Assembly (NCBI GenBank): GCA_027577415.1 | Contig: JANBQS010000063.1 | Span: 1 to 42,594 of the forward strand | Direction of reading: 5' to 3' | Length of the DNA stretch: 42,594 bases | Source of the DNA: Coemansia sp. RSA 922 | Lineage: Eukaryota > Kickxellomycota > Kickxellomycetes > Kickxellales > Kickxellaceae | Part shown: positions 18,952 to 28,756 of the stretch, piece after piece | How positions within the stretch are numbered: position 1 is the first letter of the stretch | Layout of the letters: each line of letters opens with the position of its first letter | The notes under the pieces: generated by a model | What the model was told of the DNA's origin: nothing | Database searches by the model: none | The model's input: only the letters and a program-made list of their open reading frames with translations | Program-made: the position numbers and the translations under genes

Positions 18952-18979
18952 CTACAGTCACAAACTTTTTACAACTGAG

Positions 18980-21250
18980 ATGAGCGCCTACGAACTTCGC
19001 AAGTCTGCCCTGGTCGCAGCGGCCACGGGTCAGAAGCGTGAGATCCAGTACCCACTCAAGGCTGACGGCAAGCCTCGGTACCCGTCAGAGATCTACGGCG
19101 AGAATGTGTTTACGCTCAAGACGATGGCCAAGGCGCTGCCCAAGCCGATTTTCGCCAGCTTCCTCAAGCAGCGGCGCGGACGCCAGAACCTCGACAAGAC
19201 CACGGCCGACTCGATCGCCCACGCAGTGCGCGTGTGGGCCATGGACCGCGGAGCCACGCACTACACGCACTGGTTCCAGCCGCAGACGGGCACGACGGCC
19301 GAGAAGCACGACGCGTTCCTGTCGCTTGTGTCGACGTTTACGCCGGGCGGCGAGGAGGTGACGCCGATCGACCAGTTCTCGGGCGGGCAGCTGCTGCAGT
19401 CGGAGCCCGACGCGTCGTCGTTCCCGTCGGGCGGCATGCGCTCGACGTTCGAGGCGCGCGGGTACACGATCTGGGACACGTCGAGCTCGATGTTTGTGCA
19501 GGAGGGCCCCAACGGCACGTCGATTCTGTACATTCCGTCGGTGTACATCTCGTACAACGGCGACGCGCTCGACGAGAAGACGGTGCTGCTGCGCTCCAAC
19601 GAGGTGCTGTCGCGCGCGGCGTCGGATCTGCTCAACCTGCTCGAGCCCGAGGCGCACGTCAGCCACGTCTACACGACGCTCGGCACCGAGCAGGAGTTCT
19701 TCCTCGTCGACCGCACCATGTACGCGCTGCGCCCCGACCTCAAGATCACCGGGCGCACGCTTGTGGGACAGCTGCCGCCGCGGCACCAGCAGCTCGAGGA
19801 CCACTACTTTGGCCGCATCCCGAGCCGCGTCATGCGCGTCATCAGCGAGCTGGAGCTGGAGTGCCTCAAGCTGGGCATTCCCATCAAGACGCGCCACAAC
19901 GAGGTCGCGCCCGGCCAGTTCGAGCTGGCGCCGATCTTCGAGGAGTCGTCGGTGGCGGTCGACCACAACCTGCTGACGATGGACGTGCTGCACAAGGTGG
20001 CGCACAGGCACAACCTGCGCGTGCTGTACCACGAGAAGCCGTTCAAGGGCATCAACGGCTCGGGCAAGCACTGCAACTGGGCCATGGCCACCGACCGCGG
20101 CGAGAACCTGCTGGACCCGACCGTGCGGCCCGAGACCAACTACCGCTTCATCCTGTTCCTGCTGGCCGTGCTGCGCGCCCTGCAGCAGCACGCAGCCCTG
20201 CTGCGCGTGGCCATCTCGTCGTCGTCCAACGAGCACCGCCTGGGCGCGCAGGAGGCGCCGCCGGCCATCATCTCGGCCTTCCTGGGCGACCAGCTCCACG
20301 AGGTGCTCAATGCCATCGAGGAGAACCGCCCGCTCAAGAACTTCAGCGTGCCGCAGTTCCAGTCGATCAAGGTCGGCGGCACTGTGCTCGACGTCAAGGT
20401 GGCCGCCCTGCCCAACATTGCGCGCGACCTGACCGACCGCAACCGCACGTCGCCCTTTGCCTTCACCGGCAACAAGTTCGAGTTCCGCGCCGTCGGCTCC
20501 AAGCAGTCGCCGTCGTTCCCCGTGACTGTGCTCAACTGCGCCGTGACGGCCGCCATTAGCGAGATTGCCGCCGAGCTGCGCGCGCAGAAGGGCTCCAAGC
20601 CGCGCCTGTCCGAGGAGGACAAGCTGGTGGTCATCCGCAAGTACATTGGCCTGACCAAGAGCGTGCGCTTCGAGGGCGACAACTACTCGGAGGAGTGGAC
20701 GCGCGAGGCCGAGCGCCGCGGCCTGCCCAACATCCGCACTGCGCCCGAGGCGTTCACGTACCTGATCAAGGACAAGCACATGGACATGCTGGTCAAGGAC
20801 ACCGGCATCTTCACTGCCAGCGAGCTGCGCTCTCGCTACCACATCATCAACGAGCGCTACGCCAAGGACGTGCTCATCGAGGCCGAGACGCTGCTTACCA
20901 TCATTGGCCAGCAGATCCTGCCTGCCGCCTTTGAGTACCGCAAGACCCTCGCCGAGTCTGCTGCTGCCCTCAAGGCTGTTGGCGTCGAGGCTGGCCCCGA
21001 GATCGACACCCTCAACGAGATGACGCCCATGGTTGTCACTCTGCAGACCCAGTACAAGGCCCTGACTGCCGCTGTCAATGCCGCCATCACCCACCACTCG
21101 GACGATTCCAACGAGCACGCGCGTCTCGCTGGTGAGACCCTGGTCCCTGCCATTGCCTCCATTCGCGAGGTCGTTGACGCCCTTGAGATCATTGTCGCTG
21201 ACAAGTACTGGCCGCTGCCCAAGTACACTGAGCTGCTCTTGACTATTTAA
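18980..21250 (+). CDS. Glutamine synthetase type III (GSIII)
   Basis: ATP-dependent ligation of ammonia to glutamate. At 756 aa it has GSIII size (about 700-730 in bacteria), far longer than the fungal GSII of about 360 aa. GSIII signatures in order: MDRGATHYTHWFQPQTGTTA (about 86-105), EPDASSFPSGGMRSTFEARG, GTEQEFFLVD, NEVAPGQFELAPIFEE, PFKGINGSGKH, SNEHRLGAQEAPPAIISAFLG and NRTSPFAFTGNKFEFRAVGS. The C-terminal about 150 residues are the GSIII-specific helical extension. All expected ligand motifs are present, so it should be active. It is extremely GC-rich in third positions in the first two thirds and slightly less so at the end. Start chosen at the first in-frame ATG, after the presumed 5'UTR intron. 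Confidence 0.95.
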   Translation: MSAYELRKSALVAAATGQKREIQYPLKADGKPRYPSEIYGENVFTLKTMAKALPKPIFASFLKQRRGRQNLDKTTADSIAHAVRVWAMDRGATHYTHWFQPQTGTTAEKHDAFLSLVSTFTPGGEEVTPIDQFSGGQLLQSEPDASSFPSGGMRSTFEARGYTIWDTSSSMFVQEGPNGTSILYIPSVYISYNGDALDEKTVLLRSNEVLSRAASDLLNLLEPEAHVSHVYTTLGTEQEFFLVDRTMYALRPDLKITGRTLVGQLPPRHQQLEDHYFGRIPSRVMRVISELELECLKLGIPIKTRHNEVAPGQFELAPIFEESSVAVDHNLLTMDVLHKVAHRHNLRVLYHEKPFKGINGSGKHCNWAMATDRGENLLDPTVRPETNYRFILFLLAVLRALQQHAALLRVAISSSSNEHRLGAQEAPPAIISAFLGDQLHEVLNAIEENRPLKNFSVPQFQSIKVGGTVLDVKVAALPNIARDLTDRNRTSPFAFTGNKFEFRAVGSKQSPSFPVTVLNCAVTAAISEIAAELRAQKGSKPRLSEEDKLVVIRKYIGLTKSVRFEGDNYSEEWTREAERRGLPNIRTAPEAFTYLIKDKHMDMLVKDTGIFTASELRSRYHIINERYAKDVLIEAETLLTIIGQQILPAAFEYRKTLAESAAALKAVGVEAGPEIDTLNEMTPMVVTLQTQYKALTAAVNAAITHHSDDSNEHARLAGETLVPAIASIREVVDALEIIVADKYWPLPKYTELLLTI

Positions 21251-21390
21251 TTCTCGATCGGTCCGTGTGAGAAAGGATTTAACTCTTGTGAGAATGGCGC
21301 AATCGACTGCCAATCATCCCCAGTCAAACCTCTAGTCTCTTATCTCTTTTGTCTTTTCAGCTTTTACTTTAAAAATAATAATTATTAATC

Positions 21391-22545
21391 ATGTCTCTCT
21401 CTAACAGCGCTAGTAAACTGCAGGCTATCCGCTGGGTGCGCCCTCGCCTGGATATTCTCGACCAGCTGCTTTTGCCGCATGCCAGCACTTACATCGACAT
21501 TAGCTCCAGCGCCGACGGCCACCGCGCCATCGCTACTATGCAGACGCGCGGCGCACCGGCTATTGCTATTGTCGCCGCACTATCTCTGGCGGCAGAGCTC
21601 CTTGGGAGCAGCCACGAGGTAGAGCAGTTGGATACCGAATCTGCTGCTGCTGCTTTTATCGAGCAGCGGCTGGACTACTTGGCGACATCGCGCCCAACAG
21701 CCGTCAACCTATTTGACGCCATCCGTAAGCTCAAAGCCGTTGTGCGTAAAGCCGTTTCTAGTGGCAAGAATGTTGTCAACGCCTATGTATCGGCAGCTGA
21801 GGCTATGCTGGCTGCTGACGTGGCTGATAACGAAAATATTGGACGACTTGGAGCAGAGTTTATTCTTGGACGGTCGCCTTTGGGTAATAAACTCAAAGTC
21901 CTCACGCATTGTAATACTGGAGCACTGGCTACTGCTGGACACGGTACTGCATTGGGTATTATTCGTTCTTTGAATAACTCTATGTCGTCTTTGGATCATG
22001 TTTACTTTACCGAGACTAGACCTTATAACCAGGGGGCGAGGCTTACGGCTTATGAGTTATTGGTCGAGGAGATACCTGCCACTTTGGTATGCGATTCGGC
22101 GGTCTCTGCGTTGTTGCGATCTGACCCTTCTATTCGCGCTATTGTTGTCGGTGCTGACCGTGTGGCGCGTAATGGCGATACTGCTAATAAGATTGGTACT
22201 TATCAGTTGGCTATTACTGCTAAATTCCATGGTCGTGATTTCATCGTCGCTGCTCCTACGACTAGTATTGATCTGGATCTCGATTCGGGTGCGGGTATCG
22301 TTATCGAGGAGCGTAGTCAGGATGAGGTATTGGCTACTGAAGGGTTCTCTGCAGAGTCTGTTGCAAATGGTACCGAGTTGAAGAGGGCTGCGGTTAGGGT
22401 TGCTCCTGTTGGCGTTGCTGCTTGGAATCCTAGCTTTGACGTCACTCCTGCCGATCTTATTACGGCGGTTGTAACTGAGAAAGGCGTATTTGTCAAAGTT
22501 GACGGCGCTAAAGAGTTTGATCTCCTACGGTCCCTGTCGAACTAG
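21391..22545 (+). CDS. MRI1: Methylthioribose-1-phosphate isomerase
   Basis: Converts 5-methylthioribose-1-phosphate to 5-methylthioribulose-1-phosphate in the methionine salvage pathway; eIF2B-alpha/MTNA family. 384 aa, close to yeast Mri1 (411 aa). The N-terminal MQTRGAPAIAIVAALSLA, the THCNTGALATAGHGTALG loop with catalytic Cys174, and VVGADRVARNGDTANKIGTY with catalytic Asp256 are intact. It follows glutamine synthetase by 140 bases on the same strand. Third positions are G/C-rich at the start and clearly T-rich after about 21890, a change inside a single intact gene. Confidence 0.95.
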   Translation: MSLSNSASKLQAIRWVRPRLDILDQLLLPHASTYIDISSSADGHRAIATMQTRGAPAIAIVAALSLAAELLGSSHEVEQLDTESAAAAFIEQRLDYLATSRPTAVNLFDAIRKLKAVVRKAVSSGKNVVNAYVSAAEAMLAADVADNENIGRLGAEFILGRSPLGNKLKVLTHCNTGALATAGHGTALGIIRSLNNSMSSLDHVYFTETRPYNQGARLTAYELLVEEIPATLVCDSAVSALLRSDPSIRAIVVGADRVARNGDTANKIGTYQLAITAKFHGRDFIVAAPTTSIDLDLDSGAGIVIEERSQDEVLATEGFSAESVANGTELKRAAVRVAPVGVAAWNPSFDVTPADLITAVVTEKGVFVKVDGAKEFDLLRSLSN

Positions 22546-22720
22546 TACCGGATAGACTTATTTTAGAGGATCGATTAGTCAATCAAAGTAACTGTTTGAC
22601 AATCTTTGTTGCTTTTTTTTTTTTTGAAAGAAAGGAACAATTATGCTCTTGTTATCTTTTATTTTTTTTTTTCTACTTCTTTATGCAAATATTGACTCTT
22701 TCTCTCTACTTTTTATTACC

Positions 22721-24427
22721 ATGGACTCTGTTCGTTCGCCGTTCCAAACCTTGTCTATGCTCATAGTGCACAAAGTTGTCGAGTATCTCGAGGGACGTCG
22801 CAAAAACTTCTTTAGTTCTGATATAGCTGAGCACAACAAGAAAAAGTCTGTTCTTGTTCCTCTACTCTTCGTCAGTGAGCGTTGGCGCTCGGCAGCACTG
22901 GAGTCCATTTGCGACAACTGCGAGATATCCTTTGACTATTCTCGTAGAGCGGTGGAAATGGATTTTCCGGCATGGCCTACTGACTTTTCGTACCCCGGTT
23001 TCCGCAAGGCCCCACACGTCAAGAGGGTTGTTGTAAAGGTCGGTCTTTGGAGGGATATGTGTGACGATACGTTTACCAAGACTATCGCTAGACCTCAGTA
23101 CGAGGGTGTGTCGTTCCCGTCGGCTAATAGTTTGGTGGTCGAGCTGAGACAGGCCAGCAATTCTAGCTTCGGATACAATTACAGTGGACAAACTAGCCAG
23201 GAACAGGTGGTTAACCTCGCTCGCTCACTTTTGCAACTGGTACCTGCAGCGACTGGCGTCGTAGTGAGGTTTGTCTCTACCAACACAACGGAGCCAACGC
23301 ATATGCAGCTGTATAAAACCCTGGTATCTGAGTTTTACCAAGGAAGAGTCGACACTATTCGCGTCGATTCAGAGTTATCAGGCGCCCCACTAGTGCTCGG
23401 CCTCAACAGCGCCACTGGATTAACGAGTATTGCTCATGGACCAAATGTCGCCTGTGCATCGTTTGCCAACCTAGCTTGCCTCAATGCGAACACGTTACAG
23501 ACCTTGCATATCTCTGTCACGACTGAGGAGGATTGGTGTAGGCTTATATATGGCGGTATGACGATTCTGGCAATCTACTCACAACTGAAAAAACTATCTT
23601 TGACTGTTCTTGACACGTCCTACGTTTCTACCTGGGCAGCGATTGAGGACATTGCGCCTTTTCCCGCTCTACTCGTTTTGTCCGTAGATGGTGGGTATCC
23701 ATTCGACGACGATTTGCTGTTTAGGGGCAATGGCGCGACTATGCAGAGCCTACATATACCCTTCAGCGCCATAGCCAGAAACGGATTGGGCAGGTTCAAC
23801 GTACTCAAGCGTAGTGGCGTGACAAAGATGAGCCGCATTAGCACTGGTTACGTCACCGAACTGGATAAGAGTTTCCTGGTGGCGAATACTGATGCGCCGA
23901 TTGCCCGACAGGTGCGCCATATGGTGGAATTGGCTACAAGGCTGAAATATGCTACAGATACGACTGGATATACAATATTCCATTCTATATGTGCCGCTCC
24001 AAACACGGCAATCCTTCAGCACTTGGAGTTTGCTCAACTAAGCTGCGCTGTCGATGACATAATCAAATTGCTTGTCGCGCTACCAAGCTTGGTCAGCCTT
24101 TCATGTGGTATACGTGAGTTACAGGCCGTTCTCGAAGCCATTCCGTCGAAGGAGCGCCCCAGTCGCCTTTGTGCACAGTACTACCCGCTAAGTACGAATT
24201 TCAGGATGTTGCGCGTGGCGTATCTGAGCGACACCATTACGACGGAAGCCATAGCTTACGCGGCCATGCTTATCGCCATTCTATGTCCTAATTTTGTGCA
24301 AGTGAACCTTCCGCTCAAGCAGCGCAGGGATTTTGGCCGCGAGATTGCCTGGGCTATGGTAAATAGCACGTTCAAGCCATATGCAGACTCTATCAGCCGT
24401 CTCATTTACCAAGAGTCGAACTTTTAG
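22721..24427 (+). CDS. LRR/F-box-like protein, member B (function unknown)
   Basis: A 568-aa protein of unknown function, related to the protein encoded at 15834-17531. The start at 22721 (TTACCATGGAC) is preferred; 26 upstream in-frame codons are a Phe/Leu-rich reading of a poly-T leader. The N-terminus [20 protein letters not shown] resembles an F-box helix, followed by [20 protein letters not shown]. Irregular leucine-rich segments follow (for example [30 protein letters not shown]). The end has [19 protein letters not shown] and [15 protein letters not shown], matching the C-terminus of member A. Codon use is balanced, unlike member A. I believe such proteins form large families in Kickxellomycotina, but that is recollection. 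Confidence 0.8.
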   Translation: MDSVRSPFQTLSMLIVHKVVEYLEGRRKNFFSSDIAEHNKKKSVLVPLLFVSERWRSAALESICDNCEISFDYSRRAVEMDFPAWPTDFSYPGFRKAPHVKRVVVKVGLWRDMCDDTFTKTIARPQYEGVSFPSANSLVVELRQASNSSFGYNYSGQTSQEQVVNLARSLLQLVPAATGVVVRFVSTNTTEPTHMQLYKTLVSEFYQGRVDTIRVDSELSGAPLVLGLNSATGLTSIAHGPNVACASFANLACLNANTLQTLHISVTTEEDWCRLIYGGMTILAIYSQLKKLSLTVLDTSYVSTWAAIEDIAPFPALLVLSVDGGYPFDDDLLFRGNGATMQSLHIPFSAIARNGLGRFNVLKRSGVTKMSRISTGYVTELDKSFLVANTDAPIARQVRHMVELATRLKYATDTTGYTIFHSICAAPNTAILQHLEFAQLSCAVDDIIKLLVALPSLVSLSCGIRELQAVLEAIPSKERPSRLCAQYYPLSTNFRMLRVAYLSDTITTEAIAYAAMLIAILCPNFVQVNLPLKQRRDFGREIAWAMVNSTFKPYADSISRLIYQESNF

Positions 24428-24551
24428 CCTTTTTTGCCCATATTCTCCTCCATTGGAGTGTATTTCTACACACTACTTACTCCGAAGGGCCAATAGGTGC
24501 CCTGATCAATACTTTAACAAATATATCTTCATACTATTTAATATTATTTTT

Positions 24552-25199
24552 ATGGCGCAAAAGAACGAGCGCAACCAAGAGGCGTCCGTGTATATTGGCA
24601 ATCTGGACGATCGGGTGACTGATGAGCTGATCTGGGAGCTGATGGTTCAGGCTGGACCCGTAGTCAATGTGCACTTACCCAAGGACCGCGTAACACAGTC
24701 AACGCAGGGGTATGGATTCTGCGAGTTTCAAAGCGCCGAAGACGCCGACTATGCTGTAAAAGTAATGAACATGGTCAAGCTTTACGGGAAACCTATGCGA
24801 GTCAACAAGTCAGCCAACGATCGGCGATTAATGGACGTTGGAGCCAAATTATTTATTGGCAATTTGGACCCTGACGTAGACGAAAAGCTGTTGTTTGATA
24901 CGTTTGCTGCCTTTGGTCCTGTCGTGCAAAATCCAAAGATCGCTCGGGACGCCTCTTCAGGCAACTCGAAGGGCTTTGCCTTTGTCGCCTATGCCACATT
25001 TGAGGCAGCTGATGCGGCAATCGAGGCGATGAATGGCCAGTATTTGGCTAATAAACCGGTGTCGGTTAACTACGCCTTTAAGAAGGACGCAAAGGGCGAG
25101 CGACATGGGTCTGCGGCCGAGCGCTTGCTCGCTGCTCAGGCGCGCAAAAACGACCCCACATCCGTAGCTCCTCCAACATCTGCACCTGGCGGCTGGTGA
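24552..25199 (+). CDS. Splicing factor 3b subunit 4 (SF3b4/Hsh49)
   Basis: U2 snRNP SF3b component that contacts pre-mRNA near the branch site. 215 aa with two RRMs: RRM1 (about 12-90) with RNP2 VYIGNL and RNP1 GYGFCEF, and RRM2 (about 97-176) with RNP2 LFIGNL and RNP1 [18 protein letters not shown] between them and [27 protein letters not shown] after RRM2 are SF3b4 hallmarks. It is close in size to yeast Hsh49 (213 aa) and lacks the Pro-rich tail of the human protein (424 aa). Start at 24552 because the reading upstream is not conserved and the ATG follows an AT-rich leader. Confidence 0.95.
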   Translation: MAQKNERNQEASVYIGNLDDRVTDELIWELMVQAGPVVNVHLPKDRVTQSTQGYGFCEFQSAEDADYAVKVMNMVKLYGKPMRVNKSANDRRLMDVGAKLFIGNLDPDVDEKLLFDTFAAFGPVVQNPKIARDASSGNSKGFAFVAYATFEAADAAIEAMNGQYLANKPVSVNYAFKKDAKGERHGSAAERLLAAQARKNDPTSVAPPTSAPGGW

Positions 25200-25349
25200 A
25201 CATCAAAGTTGCGTTAATTAAGCATCTACAATAAAATATGATCACACGTTTGTGGTGTATGTGCTTTCTCTTTGCTCTTTTGTCTTTTTATTTTTCCAAT
25301 TCAACCTCTTTATATATATCTTTTTTATTTTTGCTACCTTCTTTTTGAA

Positions 25350-27602
25350 ATGGACCTTATTCGTGTCGCAAAGGTCGACAGGCTGCGCTTGAAATGGGCT
25401 GGCAAGGATAATGGCGAGCGCATTGGCACACTGCATCTCACGACGCACCACTTAATTTTTACGGCGCCTGGCTTGGAGCTGTGGCTGGGCTACCCAATGA
25501 TACACTCGGCAGTACTTGTGCGGCCGCCCCGGCTACAGCAAAGACGAGATACAACGACGTTTGATGACTGGGTGACTGCGACAGCGCTGCCACCGCCACC
25601 AGTGGGAGGCGAGGACGCTAGCAGCTACTGTGAGAGCGAGAACAGCAGCGGCAGCAGTGGGAAGCTGGCGGCGTGGGCACTAGAGGGGTCGATAAAGATC
25701 CGATGCCATCATTTTTTGTTTCTGACGCTGCGCTGCGAGGAGGTGCGGCAGCTCTACGACATCTTTGCTACGATGAAGCACTTGGCATGTGTGCCCTCTG
25801 TCGACAGGCTCTATGCATTCAGCCACCGCGAAGAGATTGAGGAGGGTGCTTGGACATGGGGCTTATACAACCCGTACGAGGAGTATGCGCGCATGGGTGT
25901 TGGATCCGCTTCGGGTGCTGGGCAGTTCTGGCGCTTTACCGATATCAATCGCGGCTTTGCGCTGTGCCCGACCTACCCGCCCACGCTTGTCGTGCCGGCC
26001 AAGATCAGCGATACCACGCTGACCTATGCGGCAAAGTATCGCAGCAAGTGTCGCCTGCCTGTGCTGTGCTACTTGCATCCAAACCAAGCCAGTATGACGC
26101 GGTCGAGCCAGCCTATGGTCGGCCTGAAGCAAGCGCGGTCAGTGCAGGACGAAAAGCTGATTGAAGCCATCTTGGCCTCGTCTGAGCCGCAAGGCAGCGC
26201 GCCGCGATTCAACTACGACCGCAACAACATTATTATCGACGCGCGGCCGACTACTAATGCTGTCGTTAACCGCGCAGTCGGTGCTGGCTCAGAGAACATG
26301 GAGCACTATAAGCGATGCCGCAAGGTGTACTTGGGCATCGATAATATCCACGTCATGCGCGATGCGCTCAACAAGGTGGTTGACGCGATAGAGTCGACGG
26401 GTGACGACTCTGACCGTGGCGTTGTGGTGCGGATTCAGGGCGCAAAGACCAACTGGCTGCGCCATATCGAAAACATTTTGGTTGGCGTCAAGACTATTGT
26501 GCAGGCTATCGATGTTGGCCACCACGTAGTCGTCCACTGCTCTGATGGCTGGGACCGCACTGCGCAGCTGACCAGTCTGGCCCAGCTCTGTCTTGATCCA
26601 TACTATCGCACTATCAAGGGCTTTGCTGTGCTGATCGAAAAGGAGTGGGTGTCGTTTGGCCATCAGTTTACCTTGCGCTGCGGCCACATGGGCCATCCCG
26701 ACCGCTTCAAGGTGTCTCGCGCCCAGGCTAAGCGTCGAGTGCCACAGGCTTCGGCTGACGGCGTTGGAGCAACTCCGCCGGTGACGACAGCGCCACTTGA
26801 CGAGGAGAGCGGGAGCGATCGGGCTGAGGACGCCAACTCTGGAAGTGGCTATGACTTTTTGCAGACCAGCACGTCAATGTTTGGTCGGTTCGCCTCAAAG
26901 GCGCTGCGTGGCGTGCAGTCTCGCATCTCGTCGGCAATACAGGCCGCCAGTGACAACCTCGATGACCTGGATGATCCGGATCCCTTTCTTGCCGACTACC
27001 CCGATCTTCAGCCAAACTACGTGCCTGCCAGCAACGCTAACGGCAAGCAGCATCAGTCCAGCAACAGCAGCAGCAGCATCAGCAGCAGCGGCGGCAATGC
27101 GAACAGCAATAGCCATGGCGGTGGGTTCAAGTTTGGCCGGTCCAAGCACGACCACGAGACGAGCCCAGTGTTCCAGCAGTTCTTGGAGTGTGTCTACCAG
27201 CTGTGGGTCCAGCATCCGACGATGTTTGAGTTTAACGAGGAGCTTCTGCTTGACCTGTTTTACCACTTGCACTCGGCGCAGTTTGGCACTTTTATGGGCA
27301 ACAATATGAGAGAGCGTGCTGCCGCTAGCTACTCGCAAAATACTGCCAGTATATGGACCTGGGTTTGGCGTCGGATCGCGAATGACGAAGACAAGTACTT
27401 GAACCCTTTGTTTGGCAAGGACGAGCAGCAGCAGCAGCAGAGAGTCATTGTACCAGATCCAAGCTTTATCCAGTACTGGTCGGCGCTGTTCTCGTGCCAT
27501 GACCCGACATTAAAGGCAAAGACCGAGGTTGATACAGCCAAAACTGTGGATAGCAACATCTGGGCCACAGCATCGGCATCGCCTAGTAGTAGTGCCACGT
27601 GA
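25350..27602 (+). CDS. Myotubularin-family phosphoinositide 3-phosphatase
   Basis: Removes the 3-phosphate of PI3P/PI(3,5)P2 on endosomal/vacuolar membranes; yeast counterpart Ymr1. 750 aa from 25350; the 26 codons before it are a hydrophobic reading of the T-rich leader. An N-terminal PH-GRAM domain (about 8-140) is followed by the catalytic domain with VHCSDGWDRTAQL: nucleophile Cys397 and Arg403, plus Asp399 and Asp402 typical of active members. EKEWVSFGHQF and the FEFNEELLLDLFYHLHSAQFGTFMGNN block complete the phosphatase. Between them (about residues 465-605) lies an insertion rich in Ser, Asn and Gly with a run of Ser, larger than I would expect. Neighbour spacing is 150 bases upstream and 96 downstream. 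Confidence 0.94.
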   Translation: MDLIRVAKVDRLRLKWAGKDNGERIGTLHLTTHHLIFTAPGLELWLGYPMIHSAVLVRPPRLQQRRDTTTFDDWVTATALPPPPVGGEDASSYCESENSSGSSGKLAAWALEGSIKIRCHHFLFLTLRCEEVRQLYDIFATMKHLACVPSVDRLYAFSHREEIEEGAWTWGLYNPYEEYARMGVGSASGAGQFWRFTDINRGFALCPTYPPTLVVPAKISDTTLTYAAKYRSKCRLPVLCYLHPNQASMTRSSQPMVGLKQARSVQDEKLIEAILASSEPQGSAPRFNYDRNNIIIDARPTTNAVVNRAVGAGSENMEHYKRCRKVYLGIDNIHVMRDALNKVVDAIESTGDDSDRGVVVRIQGAKTNWLRHIENILVGVKTIVQAIDVGHHVVVHCSDGWDRTAQLTSLAQLCLDPYYRTIKGFAVLIEKEWVSFGHQFTLRCGHMGHPDRFKVSRAQAKRRVPQASADGVGATPPVTTAPLDEESGSDRAEDANSGSGYDFLQTSTSMFGRFASKALRGVQSRISSAIQAASDNLDDLDDPDPFLADYPDLQPNYVPASNANGKQHQSSNSSSSISSSGGNANSNSHGGGFKFGRSKHDHETSPVFQQFLECVYQLWVQHPTMFEFNEELLLDLFYHLHSAQFGTFMGNNMRERAAASYSQNTASIWTWVWRRIANDEDKYLNPLFGKDEQQQQQRVIVPDPSFIQYWSALFSCHDPTLKAKTEVDTAKTVDSNIWATASASPSSSAT

Positions 27603-27698
27603 TTTATAAATTTTTTTGTATCATGTAAAAAAAAAGTAGAAAATTTTATCTAGTCCTTCTTGTCGCTAATTATTCATTTATTCATTATATATTTTGTA

Positions 27699-28748
27699 AT
27701 GGACTTGAGTGGCCGCTCGTGTGTGCTTCCCGAGTGCCATTCGGTGCCTCGGTCGAAATTCGCACTGGTACCAACGACTGCAGACGACGAGCGCACTGCA
27801 GTTAGCACTAGTAAAGCCAAGCGACAGCAAATCGAAAACCCGGTATACCGAAACGTGAGCAAGTGGAATCACACACAGAGTCTAAGCGAATTTATGCGAC
27901 TAGGAGCGACGTTCTTACGACCTGAAGTCGGGCACGACCGGGCACTCCTGGGGCGAATATTTTACCGTAACTGGAACCAGCATCGCACAGCAGTATACTT
28001 TCGGCGACTATACGAGCTGCGTCGAGGACTACGAGTCCTTGAGGAAGCCGGGTTGCGAGAGCTGATAGAGCAAATAGCAGCGGCATTCTATGAGTCAGGA
28101 GCATCGAAGAGTTCGCGTAAGATCAGCATGTGGCACGCACTTCCATGTCAGCATTTCGTTACTGCGGCGGCAGTTCGTATCTCTCATTTGGCGCAGTTGG
28201 CAGTAAAGTTGCAAGAAATATGTTGGAATACTTTTATGCACTTTGCCGCCCAAACCGCTCAGACTCTGTTTATGCCATTGGCGCTGGTCGTTCAGGGTAT
28301 CTCGGCTCGCTTGTTTATTGTATTTGGACTGTGGCAGCAGGATCTAATTGCAATTTATGTATTACTGCTGCAGTGGCTACCTAGTCTTCCGGCCTGTCCT
28401 GATAGTCTCAATGGACTGACTCCCAATCTTGCTGCCCAACTGGTACATGTCGATGAGCTAATTAGTATATGTGATCGAGCAGCTACTTTTATTGGCGACT
28501 CGGCAACAAGAGCCAAGATTGGCCAGGTTGCTACAGAGTCTACGCTTAAATCTACTGCTGCCGAGCGACAGGTAGAGTTGGATGCAATGGACGTAGACTC
28601 GACACCAGTCGTTGTGCTGCCAACGAATACTGGCGGCAACAGTAACAACAACAGCGATAGCTCGGCAATAGTCGATGATGTTGGCCAGAAGCGTTCAAGT
28701 AAAAAGCGAGCCAGACAGCGAGCTGTAGATTTGTACGCAGACGATTAA
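27699..28748 (+). CDS. NEPRO/Rmp1-like protein (probable RNase MRP-related nucleolar protein)
   Basis: 349 aa from 27699. The segment FLRPEVGHDRALLGRIFYRN then NQHRTAVYFRRLYELRRGLR resembles the N-terminal domain of NEPRO and yeast Rmp1, where a YRxxNQHR-type motif is conserved; Rmp1 is a subunit of RNase MRP. A long helical region follows (about 60-230), and the tail is low complexity with a basic nuclear signal-like end (KRSSKKRARQR). The first 40 residues look disordered. The start at 27699 is favoured over an upstream ATG at 27660 that adds a hydrophobic leader read from AT-rich DNA. The stop is only 8 bases from the stop of the convergent pseudouridine synthase. Identification is tentative. 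Confidence 0.55.
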   Translation: MDLSGRSCVLPECHSVPRSKFALVPTTADDERTAVSTSKAKRQQIENPVYRNVSKWNHTQSLSEFMRLGATFLRPEVGHDRALLGRIFYRNWNQHRTAVYFRRLYELRRGLRVLEEAGLRELIEQIAAAFYESGASKSSRKISMWHALPCQHFVTAAAVRISHLAQLAVKLQEICWNTFMHFAAQTAQTLFMPLALVVQGISARLFIVFGLWQQDLIAIYVLLLQWLPSLPACPDSLNGLTPNLAAQLVHVDELISICDRAATFIGDSATRAKIGQVATESTLKSTAAERQVELDAMDVDSTPVVVLPTNTGGNSNNNSDSSAIVDDVGQKRSSKKRARQRAVDLYADD

Positions 28749-28756
28749 TATTTATA

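Larger units (their letters stand above)
18259..18979. promoter_or_regulatory. Upstream region of type III glutamine synthetase
   Basis: Holds the promoter, 5'UTR and a probable 5'UTR intron of the gene starting at 18980. GATAA cores occur at 18336-18340, 18389-18393 and 18834-18838, and the reverse TTATC at 18850-18854. Fungal nitrogen genes are commonly controlled by GATA factors, so nitrogen regulation is plausible, but the count is only modestly above chance. Confidence 0.5.

Noticed and set aside
19234..20559. A 441-codon plus-strand frame overlapping glutamine synthetase in another frame.
   Set aside because: Ala/Arg/Gly/Pro-rich shadow of high-GC codons; no start context or motif.
19085..21313. 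A 742-codon open frame on the minus strand across the whole glutamine synthetase gene.
   Set aside because: It is the mirror of GC-rich codon use (few TTA, CTA and TCA codons in the sense strand means few antisense stops). The translation is Leu/Val/Arg/Gln-rich with no family features.
22643..22720. In-frame upstream ATG giving member B a hydrophobic, signal-peptide-like N-terminus.
   Set aside because: The segment is a reading of poly-T leader DNA; the ATG at 22721 has a better context and starts the F-box-like helix. The same reasoning discards upstream ATGs at 25272, 27660, 33136 and, on the minus strand, 32031.
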